From a virus: 47,666 nt of DNA. Location: the IMG/VR virus record IMGVR_UViG_3300035682_001161, positions 1 to 47,666 of that record, one strand, 5' to 3'. Below, in pieces: positions 33,604 through 39,868 of this stretch. The position numbers and the translations under genes were made by a program. The notes beneath the pieces were generated by a model. It saw nothing but the letters and a program-made list of their open reading frames with translations. It did not search any database and had not been told where the DNA came from. Every line of letters starts with the position of its first letter. Position 1 is the stretch's first letter.

Positions 33604-34080
33604 TTACTTTCCTTTTTTAAAATATGTATTCATCACATCTTGGTAGTCAAAGAACTCTTTGAAACAGTCTTCGATAAACACTGTCTCCAAGCTTGTAGCT
33701 TCGACTTCACCGTTGTATGTGAATACTTTCTTTGGGACTCGTGTGTGTTTAAGTACAAAGTCCAAACCAGTTTGCGTAACTCTCCAGTAGCCGGAGTGTT
33801 TTTTCTTTTCGTCTTCTGTATTAGGTCTACGCTCAACAAGATCCCACCAACGAAGTGTTGGCAGTTGATTGGTTCTAACAACCCACTGCGGGCCATTAAC
33901 AGGAACGTTGACCCAGCCAGCTTCATCGGCCTTTGCAGTACATAACCAGATCAAGGACTTGGCCATAGACTTGTTGATGTTACGTGCATAGACTTTGCCC
34001 CAACGATCACACACGGGGCAGTGGCCACCGTCACGATCTATCGTATGTCTCCATGCTTTTCTGAGTTCTGCTTTTTCCAT
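33604..34080 (-). CDS. Phage protein with CxxC zinc-binding motif, unknown function
   Basis: A 158-residue protein. GGHCPVCDRWGKVYARNINKSMAKSLIWL carries a CPVC knuckle, with a further Cys (LCTAKAD) soon after. The WWDLVERR and YWRVTQTGLDFVL segments suggest a winged-helix-like C-terminal part. Similar proteins occur in phage recombination operons without known function. It directly abuts the ERF gene (its stop touches the ERF ATG), suggesting a nucleic-acid-related role. Confidence 0.5.
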   Translation of the reverse strand: MEKAELRKAWRHTIDRDGGHCPVCDRWGKVYARNINKSMAKSLIWLCTAKADEAGWVNVPVNGPQWVVRTNQLPTLRWWDLVERRPNTEDEKKKHSGYWRVTQTGLDFVLKHTRVPKKVFTYNGEVEATSLETVFIEDCFKEFFDYQDVMNTYFKKGK

Positions 34081-34092
34081 GATTTCACCTTT

Positions 34093-34329
34093 TTAAAATC
34101 CAACTGGACGACCGGGTTTTTTCTTGGGAGTACCGTCTTTCTTTAAGCCGTACTTGTATGTCTTAGTCGAAACAGTGACTGTGTTAGTCGGCATCTGCTG
34201 CTGAGAGATAGCAATCTCATGGTCGATGTAATGGATCAATTGATTGACTTGCTTGAACGGCATCTCAATCAATGCACGGATAATCATCTCAGCACTTTCT
34301 TGTGTGAGCGATAGGCTAACTGGCTTCAT
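34093..34329 (-). CDS. Small basic protein with AT-hook-like C-terminus
   Basis: A 78-residue protein read from ATG 34329, preceded by AAAGGA. The open frame extends to 34395 but without a ribosome-binding site. The N-terminal half is helical (LSLTQESAEMIIRALIEMPFKQVNQLIHYID). The C-terminus, KKDGTPKKKPGRPVGF, contains the GRP core of AT-hook minor-groove binders, so DNA binding is plausible. It overlaps the nuclease stop as ATGA. Confidence 0.55.
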   Translation of the reverse strand: MKPVSLSLTQESAEMIIRALIEMPFKQVNQLIHYIDHEIAISQQQMPTNTVTVSTKTYKYGLKKDGTPKKKPGRPVGF

Positions 34330-35222
34330 AGAATTTCCTTTAGGTAGTTTTGGTATTGAGTGCAGAACGATGACACTTGGCAGTAACTGCGGCATCGTGT
34401 TCTTTCTCCTTGTCTTACTTCGATAACAAACTTCTCGTTCTTCTTGGCCGTCTCTTCGGACTTCGCCAATGCTGTCTCGGCATCCTCAAGTGTCTCGTGA
34501 ACACTCTTTGCTCTCACGTTCCCATCCTTCTTTAAAGCATAGGAAGTTTTCTTTTCCCACATTTCTTCGGGTGTGCAGTCTGGCATCTCGCCATCTGTCT
34601 CCATCTCAAACAGAGCAGTGCCGTGGTCGTATATTCGTTTAGTGATGAATGCTTCACGCTCTTCAAATGACCAGAGTGGAATATCAATCGTGGCCACTGG
34701 TGATTGTGGATAACCTTCTTTAGAAGCCGCATCGCGGGCAGACCAGTCACGAATGATGGCAATGATCTGAAGCTTCCCAACGGGTACCTTCTTAACTTTC
34801 TCTACCAACCACCCATAAATATTTAATTGGCGGTGCCAGTCATCCTTCTCATTCATCACTGCCCATGCGCCAGTAACTTTGTAATCACTGATCGTCATAG
34901 TCCCGTTAGGCTCTAGCTCTTGTAGATCAATAGCACCAGAGATCTTCCATCCCTCAAACTCAATGTTCAATCTCTCTTCAACGATGTGATGTTTGTCTTT
35001 GCCGTGTTCCAAAATGTTATGAACAGCAGAGCCGAACAGTGACCACACCATCTCGCTTGCATCTTGCTCAATGTCATCCCAGTGTTTCTTTTTTAACTGG
35101 ACGATGCGAGGTGAGTTGATGATCTCAGTAGCAGAGATGTGTGCCTTACCTTTTGAGTACGTTGGCCGATGGATTACATTGACGAACGTCTGCGGTAAGT
35201 TGAACTTGTTTGTGAACTTCAT
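34326..35222 (-). CDS. PD-(D/E)XK exonuclease (RecB/Cas4-like) with C-terminal Cys cluster
   Basis: A 298-residue protein read from ATG 35222, five bases after AGGAG; a GTG two codons earlier would overlap that site. Visible motifs are the early His in FGSAVHNILE (His68), Asp99 in SGAIDLQE, Asp113-x-Lys115 in ISDYKVT, and the QLNIYGWL helix (Gln132, Tyr136) of the RecB family. Cys277, Cys281 and Cys287 near the end, with an earlier PDC motif, could hold an iron-sulfur cluster as in Cas4 and AddB. It probably resects DNA ends for the ERF annealing protein. It is the first gene of the minus-strand recombination operon. Confidence 0.75.
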   Translation of the reverse strand: MKFTNKFNLPQTFVNVIHRPTYSKGKAHISATEIINSPRIVQLKKKHWDDIEQDASEMVWSLFGSAVHNILEHGKDKHHIVEERLNIEFEGWKISGAIDLQELEPNGTMTISDYKVTGAWAVMNEKDDWHRQLNIYGWLVEKVKKVPVGKLQIIAIIRDWSARDAASKEGYPQSPVATIDIPLWSFEEREAFITKRIYDHGTALFEMETDGEMPDCTPEEMWEKKTSYALKKDGNVRAKSVHETLEDAETALAKSEETAKKNEKFVIEVRQGERTRCRSYCQVSSFCTQYQNYLKEIL

Positions 35223-35251
35223 TGTCACTCCTGTCTGTTAGTGTTTGAGTG

Positions 35252-35280
35252 ATTGTACCTGCTACATTTTAATTTTGCAA
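35252..35280 (-). promoter_or_regulatory. Sigma70-type promoter for the minus-strand recombination operon
   Basis: On the minus strand TTGCAA (35280-35275), a 17-bp spacer and TACAAT (35257-35252) lie 30 bases before the nuclease ATG. TTGCAA is its own reverse complement, so the same hexamer could serve a plus-strand promoter for the VRR-NUC gene, whose -10 would be a poor TTTTAT near 35298. Confidence 0.55.
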
Positions 35281-35318
35281 TAGGTAGGTTAAAATATTTT
35301 TATCAGGTAGGAGACACC

Positions 35319-35606
35319 ATGAGATACGCCAACAGAATCGACGCTAACCAGAACAAAATCGTAGACGCATTACGGGGCGCAGGAGCGGTCGTTCGTATCG
35401 TTACGCAGGGTGATGGCATCCCTGATCTTTTGGTGGCTTATAAGGGCTATACGATCCTTATGGAGGTCAAGGACGGGGACAAAGTTCCTTCGGCAAGGAA
35501 GCTCACCGAGGCCGAGCAGAAATTCTTTGACGAGTGGACAGGTGGACTGTTGGTTATTGTTAATTCTGTTGAAGAAGCACTTGAAATTCTTAAACGCTGC
35601 GAGTAA
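35319..35606 (+). CDS. VRR-NUC family nuclease
   Basis: A 95-residue protein. Residues RIDANQNKIVDALRGAGAVVRIVTQGDGIPDLLVAYKGYTILMEVKDG show the VRR-NUC layout: an N-terminal helix, GIPDLLV with the metal-binding Asp, and EVKDG as the E-x-K. Stand-alone phage VRR-NUC proteins are small, structure-specific nucleases, perhaps acting on Holliday junctions. It starts at ATG 35319 with GTAGGAG upstream; the longer open frame upstream lacks a ribosome-binding site. The gene is alone, since a terminator follows 60 bases after its stop. Confidence 0.8.
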   Translation: MRYANRIDANQNKIVDALRGAGAVVRIVTQGDGIPDLLVAYKGYTILMEVKDGDKVPSARKLTEAEQKFFDEWTGGLLVIVNSVEEALEILKRCE

Positions 35607-35666
35607 TATGGTGGCAATCCAGAGGGCTGGTTGTTTTGTGAGTTGCTTTTTTCCTTTGATTGTTTT

Positions 35667-35697
35667 AGTGGCCTCGTAACTGGGGCCACTTTTTTTT
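35667..35697 (+). terminator. Rho-independent terminator after the VRR-NUC gene
   Basis: AGTGGCC (35667-35673), a 10-base loop and GGCCACT (35684-35690) form a 7-bp stem followed by a run of T (35690-35697). This is the clearest terminator in the window and isolates the VRR-NUC gene from what follows. Confidence 0.85.
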
Positions 35698-35753
35698 GCT
35701 TACTGTTTCCCATAGTAGAAGCGCCGTGCCCGATAGTGGTCGCGAGTTTGTTT

Positions 35754-35769
35754 CACATATATATATGTG
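35754..35769. repeat. Perfect 16-bp palindrome
   Basis: CACATATATATATGTG is fully self-complementary and lies in the gene-free stretch between the terminator and the TTGCCC boxes. It could be an operator or a cruciform-prone site. A partly similar ACACATATATAG occurs at about 46860 in the other control region. Confidence 0.6.
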
Positions 35770-35780
35770 TAACAACTTTC

Positions 35781-35874
35781 TTGCCCCAAATGCCTTGGAA
35801 CCCGCATGGATACTGGAGTTTTTAGGGCAAATGGGGCAACAAAAAAAGTGTACTTTGCCCTGTGGTTTTGCCCC
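35781..35874. promoter_or_regulatory. Cluster of TTGCCC(C) boxes in both orientations
   Basis: Five boxes occur within 94 bases: TTGCCCC at 35781, GGGCAA at 35825-35830, GGGGCAA at 35833-35839, TTGCCC at 35855-35860 and TTGCCCC at 35868-35874. The two central inverted boxes can pair with the two right-hand direct boxes. Such clusters are typical of regulator or replication-initiator binding sites; no function is proven. Confidence 0.45.
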
Positions 35875-35883
35875 AACAGTTGC

Positions 35884-35903
35884 AGAAAAATTTTAATTTT
35901 TCT
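35884..35903 (+). repeat. Dispersed 20-bp palindromic element, copy 3
   Basis: AGAAAAATTTTAATTTTTCT: perfect 9-base arms around TT. It is the exact reverse complement of copy 4 at 47021. It ends 7 bases before the -35 hexamer of a possible promoter, a position suited to an operator or UP-element-like activator site. Confidence 0.75.
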
Positions 35904-35910
35904 ACGGAAG

Positions 35911-35941
35911 TTGACAAGGCCGGAACAGTTGTGCTTATAAT
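35911..35941 (+). promoter_or_regulatory. Candidate sigma70 promoter (TTGACA - TATAAT)
   Basis: Perfect -35 (35911-35916) and -10 (35936-35941) hexamers, but with a 19-bp spacer that is two bases longer than ideal. Transcription would start near 35948, just before a strongly structured stretch with no reading frame. The long spacer may mean that a DNA-binding protein at the adjacent palindrome is needed. Confidence 0.5.
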
Positions 35942-35948
35942 CCGCCCG

Positions 35949-36074
35949 TTACTGTTGCGAGTGACAAGTTTAGGCCACTTAAGGCTATATTCCGCTTTAC
36001 CTAATGCTTTCGGTCGGAGAGATATTAGGCAAGGTCGCAACCGGAATGTAGCCTTAAGTGGCTTTCTTGTTTTT
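35949..36074 (+). ncRNA. Candidate structured small RNA with long hairpin
   Basis: Bases 35974-35994 and 36042-36062 form a 21-bp helix (GCCACTTAAGGC... with CCTTAAGTGGC) with a single G-U pair. Inside, CCTAAT (36000-36005) pairs with ATTAGG (36024-36029), capped by a CTTTC/GAGAG hairpin, leaving an asymmetric internal bubble. The helix is followed by TTTCTTGTTTTT, a U-rich tail fit for termination. A consensus-like promoter lies directly upstream. No ATG-initiated gene with a ribosome-binding site crosses it. The overall shape (long closing stem, bubble, terminal hairpin) recalls 6S-type RNAs, though it is shorter. The RNA is inferred and expression is not shown. Confidence 0.5.
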
Positions 36075-36540
36075 GAGACTGGGACTGGTGGCGGGTTAGC
36101 GCCGTTACAAGCCCTTTCTTGTTTTGAAACCACTGCTTTATGTGAGCAGTTCCAGTCTCTCCTCCTACAGTAACCGTCAGGGCGCGTTAGCTTATACGGC
36201 AGAAATCTCCGGTACCCAGATATGACCTTACCCTTGTAGTCAAGGGCCGCTTCCTAAGAGAGCCGAGCGGTACTGGCAAATGATTCGTGGCCAGTGTGAA
36301 AGAGGGTAACTAACCAATTGAGCCGTAGGGAGGTAAGACTAGCTGTCAGGGCGTACCGTTAAAGCGCCACCCTTATAGAAACAGAATCCGGCATTCCACC
36401 GAACTTGGAAAACGTAGGACAGATGTGCCGCGTTTTCGGAGCACTGCCTCACTGAGTTCCTCCTCTCCGCCAGAGGGGGGTTCAGAGGTAGCGGCTCTCT
36501 CTATGGCCAAAATACAACATTAGGGAAAGTCCTTACTACC
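36075..36540 (+). ncRNA. Gene-free, highly structured stretch; possible large noncoding RNA
   Basis: No convincing reading frame was found. Helices that can be drawn: GAGACTGG (36075) with CCAGTCTC (36152), enclosing three hairpins in a cloverleaf-like layout (GGCG/CGCC, ACAAG/CTTGT, CTGCT/AGCAG); CCCTTG/CAAGGG (36231/36241) with a 4-base loop; TTACCCT/AGGGTAA (36228/36302, alternative to the last); ACTGGC/GCCAGT (36272/36290); CCTCCTCT/AGAGGGGG (36459/36472); and a long-range 9-bp helix AGAGAGCCG (36257-36265) with CGGCTCTCT (36492-36500) that would close a domain of about 240 bases. This density suggests a folded RNA. I cannot assign it to a known class. Confidence 0.4.
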
Positions 36541-36619
36541 TTTTTACAACAGACGGCACAAACTGCTAGAACTGTGCAATAATAATTGGAAACATAGCAG
36601 GTATAACAGGAGATAAGCA

Positions 36620-36820
36620 ATGAGGTATAACGAAGAGAATCTAACGCATGGTGGAGCAAGAAGAGGGGCGGGTCGCCCTGCTACATCGGTGGATAAGCGC
36701 AGGGTTGAGGTGCTCATGAACGAGGGTCTATCTATGAGAGTTATTGCTGAGAGATTCGGGGTAACTGCTGCGGTTATCAAGAGAGTAATCAGGGAGATCA
36801 AGAATGGACAGACCAAGTAA
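36620..36820 (+). CDS. Helix-turn-helix DNA-binding protein
   Basis: A 66-residue protein. After a basic Gly/Arg head (GGARRGAGRP) the sequence VEVLMNEGLSMRVIAERFGVTAAVIKRVIREIK is a clear helix-turn-helix of the resolvase or sigma-region-4 type. It has a good AGGAG and is the first gene after the ~1 kb gene-free stretch, so it may regulate that region or the operon it heads. The 3' end overlaps the next gene by 17 bases. Confidence 0.7.
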   Translation: MRYNEENLTHGGARRGAGRPATSVDKRRVEVLMNEGLSMRVIAERFGVTAAVIKRVIREIKNGQTK

Positions 36821-37112
36821 AGACACATGCTTGACGATGGCCAAGTACCAACATGGGTGCATGAACGAAGAGTTCATGTGGCGGTGGCTCTTTGAGTGGG
36901 CTACGTGGGAGGATGACATGAGGTGTCATGTGGAAGCTAAGAAACTTAAGCAAAGGAGATCAGTGATGACCAAAGAACAGATAGAGAGATTCAACCAGAC
37001 ATTCCCAGAGTTCGACAACATCCTTGGCAGAACTATGGTGGCGTGGGTGGAAGCTGAAGTAACGCAGAAGTTGGTGGAGCAGTTTGATGAGATCTTTGAG
37101 GATCAGAAATGA
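36804..37112 (+). CDS. Small phage protein, unknown function
   Basis: A 102-residue protein with Trp- and Met-rich CMNEEFMWRWLFEWATWEDDM in the first half and a helical C-terminal half (IERFNQTFPEFDNILGRTMVAWVEAEVTQKL). No family was recognised. Overlaps at both ends (17 and 4 bases) place it firmly in the operon. An internal ATG at 36966 (GGAGATCAGTG upstream) could give a second, 48-residue product. Confidence 0.5.
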   Translation: MDRPSKDTCLTMAKYQHGCMNEEFMWRWLFEWATWEDDMRCHVEAKKLKQRRSVMTKEQIERFNQTFPEFDNILGRTMVAWVEAEVTQKLVEQFDEIFEDQK

Positions 37113-37204
37113 CTTGGCCGTTCCCGCCATTTCCAAATCCAAAGGACAAGGAAGCTAAGCAACCCAAGTTCAACCCTGACAATTACGAAGAGGCACCGCG
37201 ATGA
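37109..37204 (+). CDS. Tiny proline-rich protein, 31 aa
   Basis: ATG 37109 overlaps the previous stop (ATGA), and the TGA at 37202-37204 overlaps the next ATG. The peptide begins MTWPFPPFPNPKDKEAKQP, Pro-rich then charged. Coupling on both sides is the main evidence that it is a gene; it has no known relatives that I recognise. Confidence 0.5.
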   Translation: MTWPFPPFPNPKDKEAKQPKFNPDNYEEAPR

Positions 37205-37482
37205 AACTTTTTAAGTATTCAGATTACAAAAATAAATCTCATGTCAAGCGTGAACCTTTATTTGAGATAACTGAGATTGCTGACAGATTAAACATTGATG
37301 AAACAGATCTTAGAAACAAAATAAAAGGCCGACGGCGTGAAGGGTATCCATCCCCCCCCAAACCCGCAATTGAACGAAGACTTTCCTATGTTGGCACTAG
37401 GCCACAGTTGTACAAACTTTCAGAATTTAAGCAATGGCTTAAAGATTTAGAAAAGTTTAATCAAGAGGATGCACCAAGATGA
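37201..37482 (+). CDS. Small phage protein, possible DNA-binding
   Basis: A 93-residue protein. FEITEIADRLNIDETDLRNKIKGRRREGYPSPP reads like a helix-turn-helix followed by a basic arm, and YKLSEFKQWLKDLEKF is a helical C-terminus, the pattern of excisionase-like or MerR-like winged helices. More A/T-rich than its neighbours by eye. DNA binding is inferred. Overlaps of 4 bases at each end. Confidence 0.5.
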   Translation: MKLFKYSDYKNKSHVKREPLFEITEIADRLNIDETDLRNKIKGRRREGYPSPPKPAIERRLSYVGTRPQLYKLSEFKQWLKDLEKFNQEDAPR

Positions 37483-37724
37483 CCCGCGATGAACTATTTG
37501 AAGTCGCTGAGAAGGTAGGGCTTGGCTTTATCAGACACGCCAGTGATAAGGACATTGAGAAGTTTGAGGGCTTTGCCCAACTGGTAGCAGAAGCTGAGCG
37601 CAATAAATACGAAGCCATCATCACCAACATGGCAAATTTGTTGGAAGCGCAACAGAAACGTGAAGGCGTAGCAGTTGAAATGATTGCGGCGGCTTTAGAC
37701 ATCCGAGCAAGGGGACAAGCATGA
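37479..37724 (+). CDS. Small helical phage protein, unknown function
   Basis: An 81-residue protein. DELFEVAEKVGLGFIRHASDKDIEKFEGFAQLVAEAERNKYEAII is a pattern shared by many short proteins encoded in phage early operons. It is predicted all-helical, has no known function, and is coupled by ATGA to both neighbours. Confidence 0.55.
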   Translation: MTRDELFEVAEKVGLGFIRHASDKDIEKFEGFAQLVAEAERNKYEAIITNMANLLEAQQKREGVAVEMIAAALDIRARGQA

Positions 37725-37879
37725 CCGATGACGATGATATCCAAGACTACGTTCGCCCTTGGAAGGGTCTGACGGATGAGGAGCAACATCAATTGTGGAG
37801 GCAATGGATTGAGTCAATGGATGGTTGGGGCAGTTTTTACCGAGCCATCGAAGCCAAACTCAAGGAGAAGAACACATGA
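37721..37879 (+). CDS. Small acidic phage protein, 52 aa
   Basis: Read from ATG 37721 to TGA 37877-37879, with ATGA overlaps at both ends. It begins MTDDDDIQDYVRPWKGLTDE and continues with a Trp-rich helix (QLWRQWIESMDGWGSFYRAIEAKLKEK). Short D-rich proteins of this type sit in similar phage operons; the role is unknown. Confidence 0.55.
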   Translation: MTDDDDIQDYVRPWKGLTDEEQHQLWRQWIESMDGWGSFYRAIEAKLKEKNT

Positions 37880-38109
37880 AACCCCTAAGTGAACGCACGG
37901 CAAGGTTGACTATTGGAATGATGAGATCAATGGCTAGTTGCAAGCCAATCAGTCCGTTCCATTTAGAAGCGTCTTATGAGATGGAGCAGTTGTTAAATGA
38001 GGTAATTGAATACAGGAAACAAAATGAAAGTAAGAAAAAACCGAAAGAAAACACTAAGAAAACTTCGTTACAACAAAACAATTACATGGTTTCTTGCACC
38101 GATCCTTGA
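37876..38109 (+). CDS. Small phage protein, unknown function
   Basis: A 77-residue protein read from ATG 37876 (AAGGAGAAG upstream). It is helical (ARLTIGMMRSMASCKPISPFHLEASYEMEQLLNEVIEYRKQ) with a lysine-rich tail. The last 86 bases overlap the next gene in a different frame, unusual even for this compact operon, so the exact end product of one of the two may not matter. No family was recognised. Confidence 0.45.
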   Translation: MKPLSERTARLTIGMMRSMASCKPISPFHLEASYEMEQLLNEVIEYRKQNESKKKPKENTKKTSLQQNNYMVSCTDP

Positions 38110-38209
38110 GAGGGCAGCAAAGATCAAAGAACGTAACGACAGAATCAAAGCACAGGTAGATAAGATGTTTCCAGACTTGAAAGGAATTCCATGTCCGAAC
38201 CTGAATTAA
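38024..38209 (+). CDS. Small very basic protein, unknown function
   Basis: A 61-residue protein read from ATG 38024 (MKVRKNRKKTLRKLRYNK), then a hydrophobic TITWFLAPIL and a helix (AAKIKERNDRIKAQVDKMF). It is strongly basic at the N-terminus, as in nucleic-acid-binding or membrane-associated peptides. It lies across the end of the previous gene and overlaps the next by 19 bases. Confidence 0.45.
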   Translation: MKVRKNRKKTLRKLRYNKTITWFLAPILERAAKIKERNDRIKAQVDKMFPDLKGIPCPNLN

Positions 38210-38394
38210 ATATATGGGAGAAGGCTATGGGCTGGCGCAAGCGGCAGATGGTCAAGGCTCAGATCAACGAGGTGTCAGAGAAGATACGCAACGACACCAT
38301 TGAGGAGGTAGCTAAAGAGATTGAGAAGATGACCATGTTTGGGCAGGACACCACATCAAGCTTTTCAGTTTACATAAGGGGTATGAAACGATGA
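38191..38394 (+). CDS. Small helical phage protein, unknown function
   Basis: A 67-residue protein. MSEPELNIWEKAMGWRKRQMVKAQ is followed by a charged helix (INEVSEKIRNDTIEEVAKEIEKM). An AAAGGA ribosome-binding site lies before ATG 38191. No family was recognised. It couples to the next gene by ATGA. Confidence 0.5.
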   Translation: MSEPELNIWEKAMGWRKRQMVKAQINEVSEKIRNDTIEEVAKEIEKMTMFGQDTTSSFSVYIRGMKR

Positions 38395-38633
38395 TTAAGT
38401 ACGAAGGTTACGACGAAGCCATCCTTGGCCCTGCATTTATCTGGCGCGACAGGCAACAAGTTCAAGTGCTTGTCTATGACGGAGAAAAGATACGGGAGAT
38501 TCTTATGAAGCGCGACGGCATGGAGGCCGACGAAGCTCGTGAGTTTATTGAAGTCAACGTTGAAGGCGGTTACTTGGGGGTTACGACACCCGTACTGGTA
38601 TGGCCTCAAGATTTTTGGGATGACGAAGAATGA
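38391..38633 (+). CDS. Conserved small phage protein, unknown function
   Basis: An 80-residue protein. IKYEGYDEAILGPAFIWRD...VLVYDGEKIREILMKRDGM followed by EAREFIEVNVEGGYLGVTTPVLVW is a recurrent phage early protein pattern; the fold looks alpha-beta. There is no catalytic motif. 4-base overlaps on both sides. Confidence 0.6.
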   Translation: MIKYEGYDEAILGPAFIWRDRQQVQVLVYDGEKIREILMKRDGMEADEAREFIEVNVEGGYLGVTTPVLVWPQDFWDDEE

Positions 38634-38803
38634 ATGGATTTGTAGCGCAACAGTTGGTGCTTGGAAGCAAGCAGCCTTACCACCAACTCAAAGTATGTGA
38701 CAAGTGTAAGGAAGAGAAGCCACCAGAGGGAGGCATCCAGATGTCACCCAACAAGTGGCATTGTGCAAACTGCTGGACTAGAAGGGCAATAAGGAGATCG
38801 TAA
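38630..38803 (+). CDS. Small zinc-ribbon protein, 57 aa
   Basis: Read from ATG 38630 (ATGA overlap) to TAA 38801-38803. CDKC and CANC knuckles spaced 22 residues apart form a zinc ribbon: VCDKCKEEKPPEGG and KWHCANCWTRRAIRR. The basic C-terminus suggests nucleic-acid binding. The next gene starts at the last base of its stop codon. Confidence 0.6.
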   Translation: MNGFVAQQLVLGSKQPYHQLKVCDKCKEEKPPEGGIQMSPNKWHCANCWTRRAIRRS

Positions 38804-38913
38804 TGGAAGAACTAAAAGCAAAACTGGAATGGGAAAAACAATATAGCAAGATGTTGGAGGAGCTTATAGCCCACTACCAACGCGAGATTAACTATCTGAA
38901 AGCAAACACATGA
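38803..38913 (+). CDS. Tiny coiled-coil protein, 36 aa
   Basis: ATG 38803 shares its A with the previous TAA, eight bases after AAGGAG. The peptide (MEELKAKLEWEKQYSKMLEE) is a single charged helix. The stop overlaps the next ATG. Evidence is the coupling and the ribosome-binding site. Confidence 0.5.
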   Translation: MEELKAKLEWEKQYSKMLEELIAHYQREINYLKANT

Positions 38914-39065
38914 ACGAAGCACGACAGGCGTTTGAGTCTTACATGGCCACCAAAGGCAGAAGCATTGCTGATGCTTGGAATGGTAAGAGGTACACCAACA
39001 TCAACATCAATACCAAGTGGTGTTACTTTTTAATAGGATGGACAATGAAAGGACAGGGCAAATGA
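38910..39065 (+). CDS. Small phage protein, 51 aa
   Basis: Read from ATG 38910 (ATGA overlap) to TGA 39063-39065. MNEARQAFESYMATKGRSIADAWNGKRYTN is followed by an aromatic stretch WCYFLIGW. No family was recognised. It is coupled by ATGA to the ParB-like gene. Confidence 0.5.
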   Translation: MNEARQAFESYMATKGRSIADAWNGKRYTNININTKWCYFLIGWTMKGQGK

Positions 39066-39820
39066 AACTTAATCAACTCACAATAGATGGCGGTACACAG
39101 TCACGGGTCAAGATTATTCAAGAGGCGGTGGATGAATACGCAGAGTCGCTTGCAGGTGGTGCGAGGTTTCCTCCGGTGCTTGCGTACTACGACGGCATAA
39201 ATTATTACTTGACTGACGGATACCACCGGTACTTTGCCCACCAGAAGGCCGGCTTAAAGGACATCGAGGTAACAGTTGTTAACGGCACATTGAGGGATGC
39301 GATCCTTAGATCCTTTAGTGTGAATGCAGAAAACGGAAGGCATCGTAGCAACGAGGACAAGCGCAACGCAGTGCAGGCCATGCTTGATGACTTTGAGTGG
39401 CAGTTCTGGAACAACACCGAGATAGCCAAGGCGTGTCGTGTGTCTGTGACTTTGGTCAATTTAGTTCGCGGTGGTGTTAAGCCAGAGGTGGTGAAGGTTA
39501 CTCGCAATGGTAAAGTGTTTGAGCGTAAGGCTAAGTATGAGAAGCCTGAAGAAGAACCCAAGCATGACACTTCAGGAGATGTGATTAAGTCATTGGCAGA
39601 TGAGAACGACAAGCTGAAGGATCGTCTGGCGGTGGCAGTCTATGCGGCTGACGAGTCAGAGAAGAAGTTAGTTGAGAACACTATCGCGCAGTTGCGTGAG
39701 GATATTCGTTTGTTAGAGATCGAATTGAAGTCTACCCGTATCAGTCGGGACACATTGCTTAATGAAAATGCGGCAATGAAAAAGCAAATTGCAGCGATGC
39801 AAAGACAATTAAAGAAGTAA
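39062..39820 (+). CDS. ParB/Srx-domain protein with C-terminal coiled coil
   Basis: A 252-residue protein. Residues about 1-95 form a ParB/sulfiredoxin-like domain (FPPVLAYYDGINYYLTDGYHRYFAHQKAG; RSFSVNAENGRHRSNEDKRNAV), with the DGYHR motif seen in ParB-type CTPases and nucleases. A helix-turn-helix follows (NNTEIAKACRVSVTLVNLVR), then a basic linker, and the last ~80 residues are a coiled coil (VENTIAQLREDIRLLEIELKS). Such phage proteins may regulate transcription or act at replication sites. It is read from ATG 39062; upstream starts in the same frame lie inside the previous gene. Confidence 0.75.
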   Translation: MKLNQLTIDGGTQSRVKIIQEAVDEYAESLAGGARFPPVLAYYDGINYYLTDGYHRYFAHQKAGLKDIEVTVVNGTLRDAILRSFSVNAENGRHRSNEDKRNAVQAMLDDFEWQFWNNTEIAKACRVSVTLVNLVRGGVKPEVVKVTRNGKVFERKAKYEKPEEEPKHDTSGDVIKSLADENDKLKDRLAVAVYAADESEKKLVENTIAQLREDIRLLEIELKSTRISRDTLLNENAAMKKQIAAMQRQLKK

Positions 39821-39868
39821 GTAAAGCCTAAGCCCACAGGCTAATGTGTGGGTAGCTGGAGAAACAAT

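Noticed and set aside
36075-36159. Possible tRNA: an 8-bp closing stem with three hairpins.
   Set aside because: The layout is cloverleaf-like, but the TTC-R-A T-loop is missing, the middle loop has 6 instead of 7 bases and 7 bases separate the first two stems. I keep it only as RNA structure.
35822-36173. Reading frames of about 100 codons on both strands in the gene-free stretch.
   Set aside because: No ribosome-binding site, no protein-like sequence, and both cross the strong inverted repeats and the promoter.
36160-36540. Group I or group II intron, or RNase P RNA (AGAGCCG-, GAGCCGT- and GGAAAGTCC-like strings).
   Set aside because: The strings are not accompanied by the other conserved core elements, and no split gene flanks the region.
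36541-36600. Promoter for the HTH gene at 36620 (TTTACA near 36543, AATAAT near 36580).
   Set aside because: The two hexamers are about 30 bases apart, too far to pair, and no other good match was seen.
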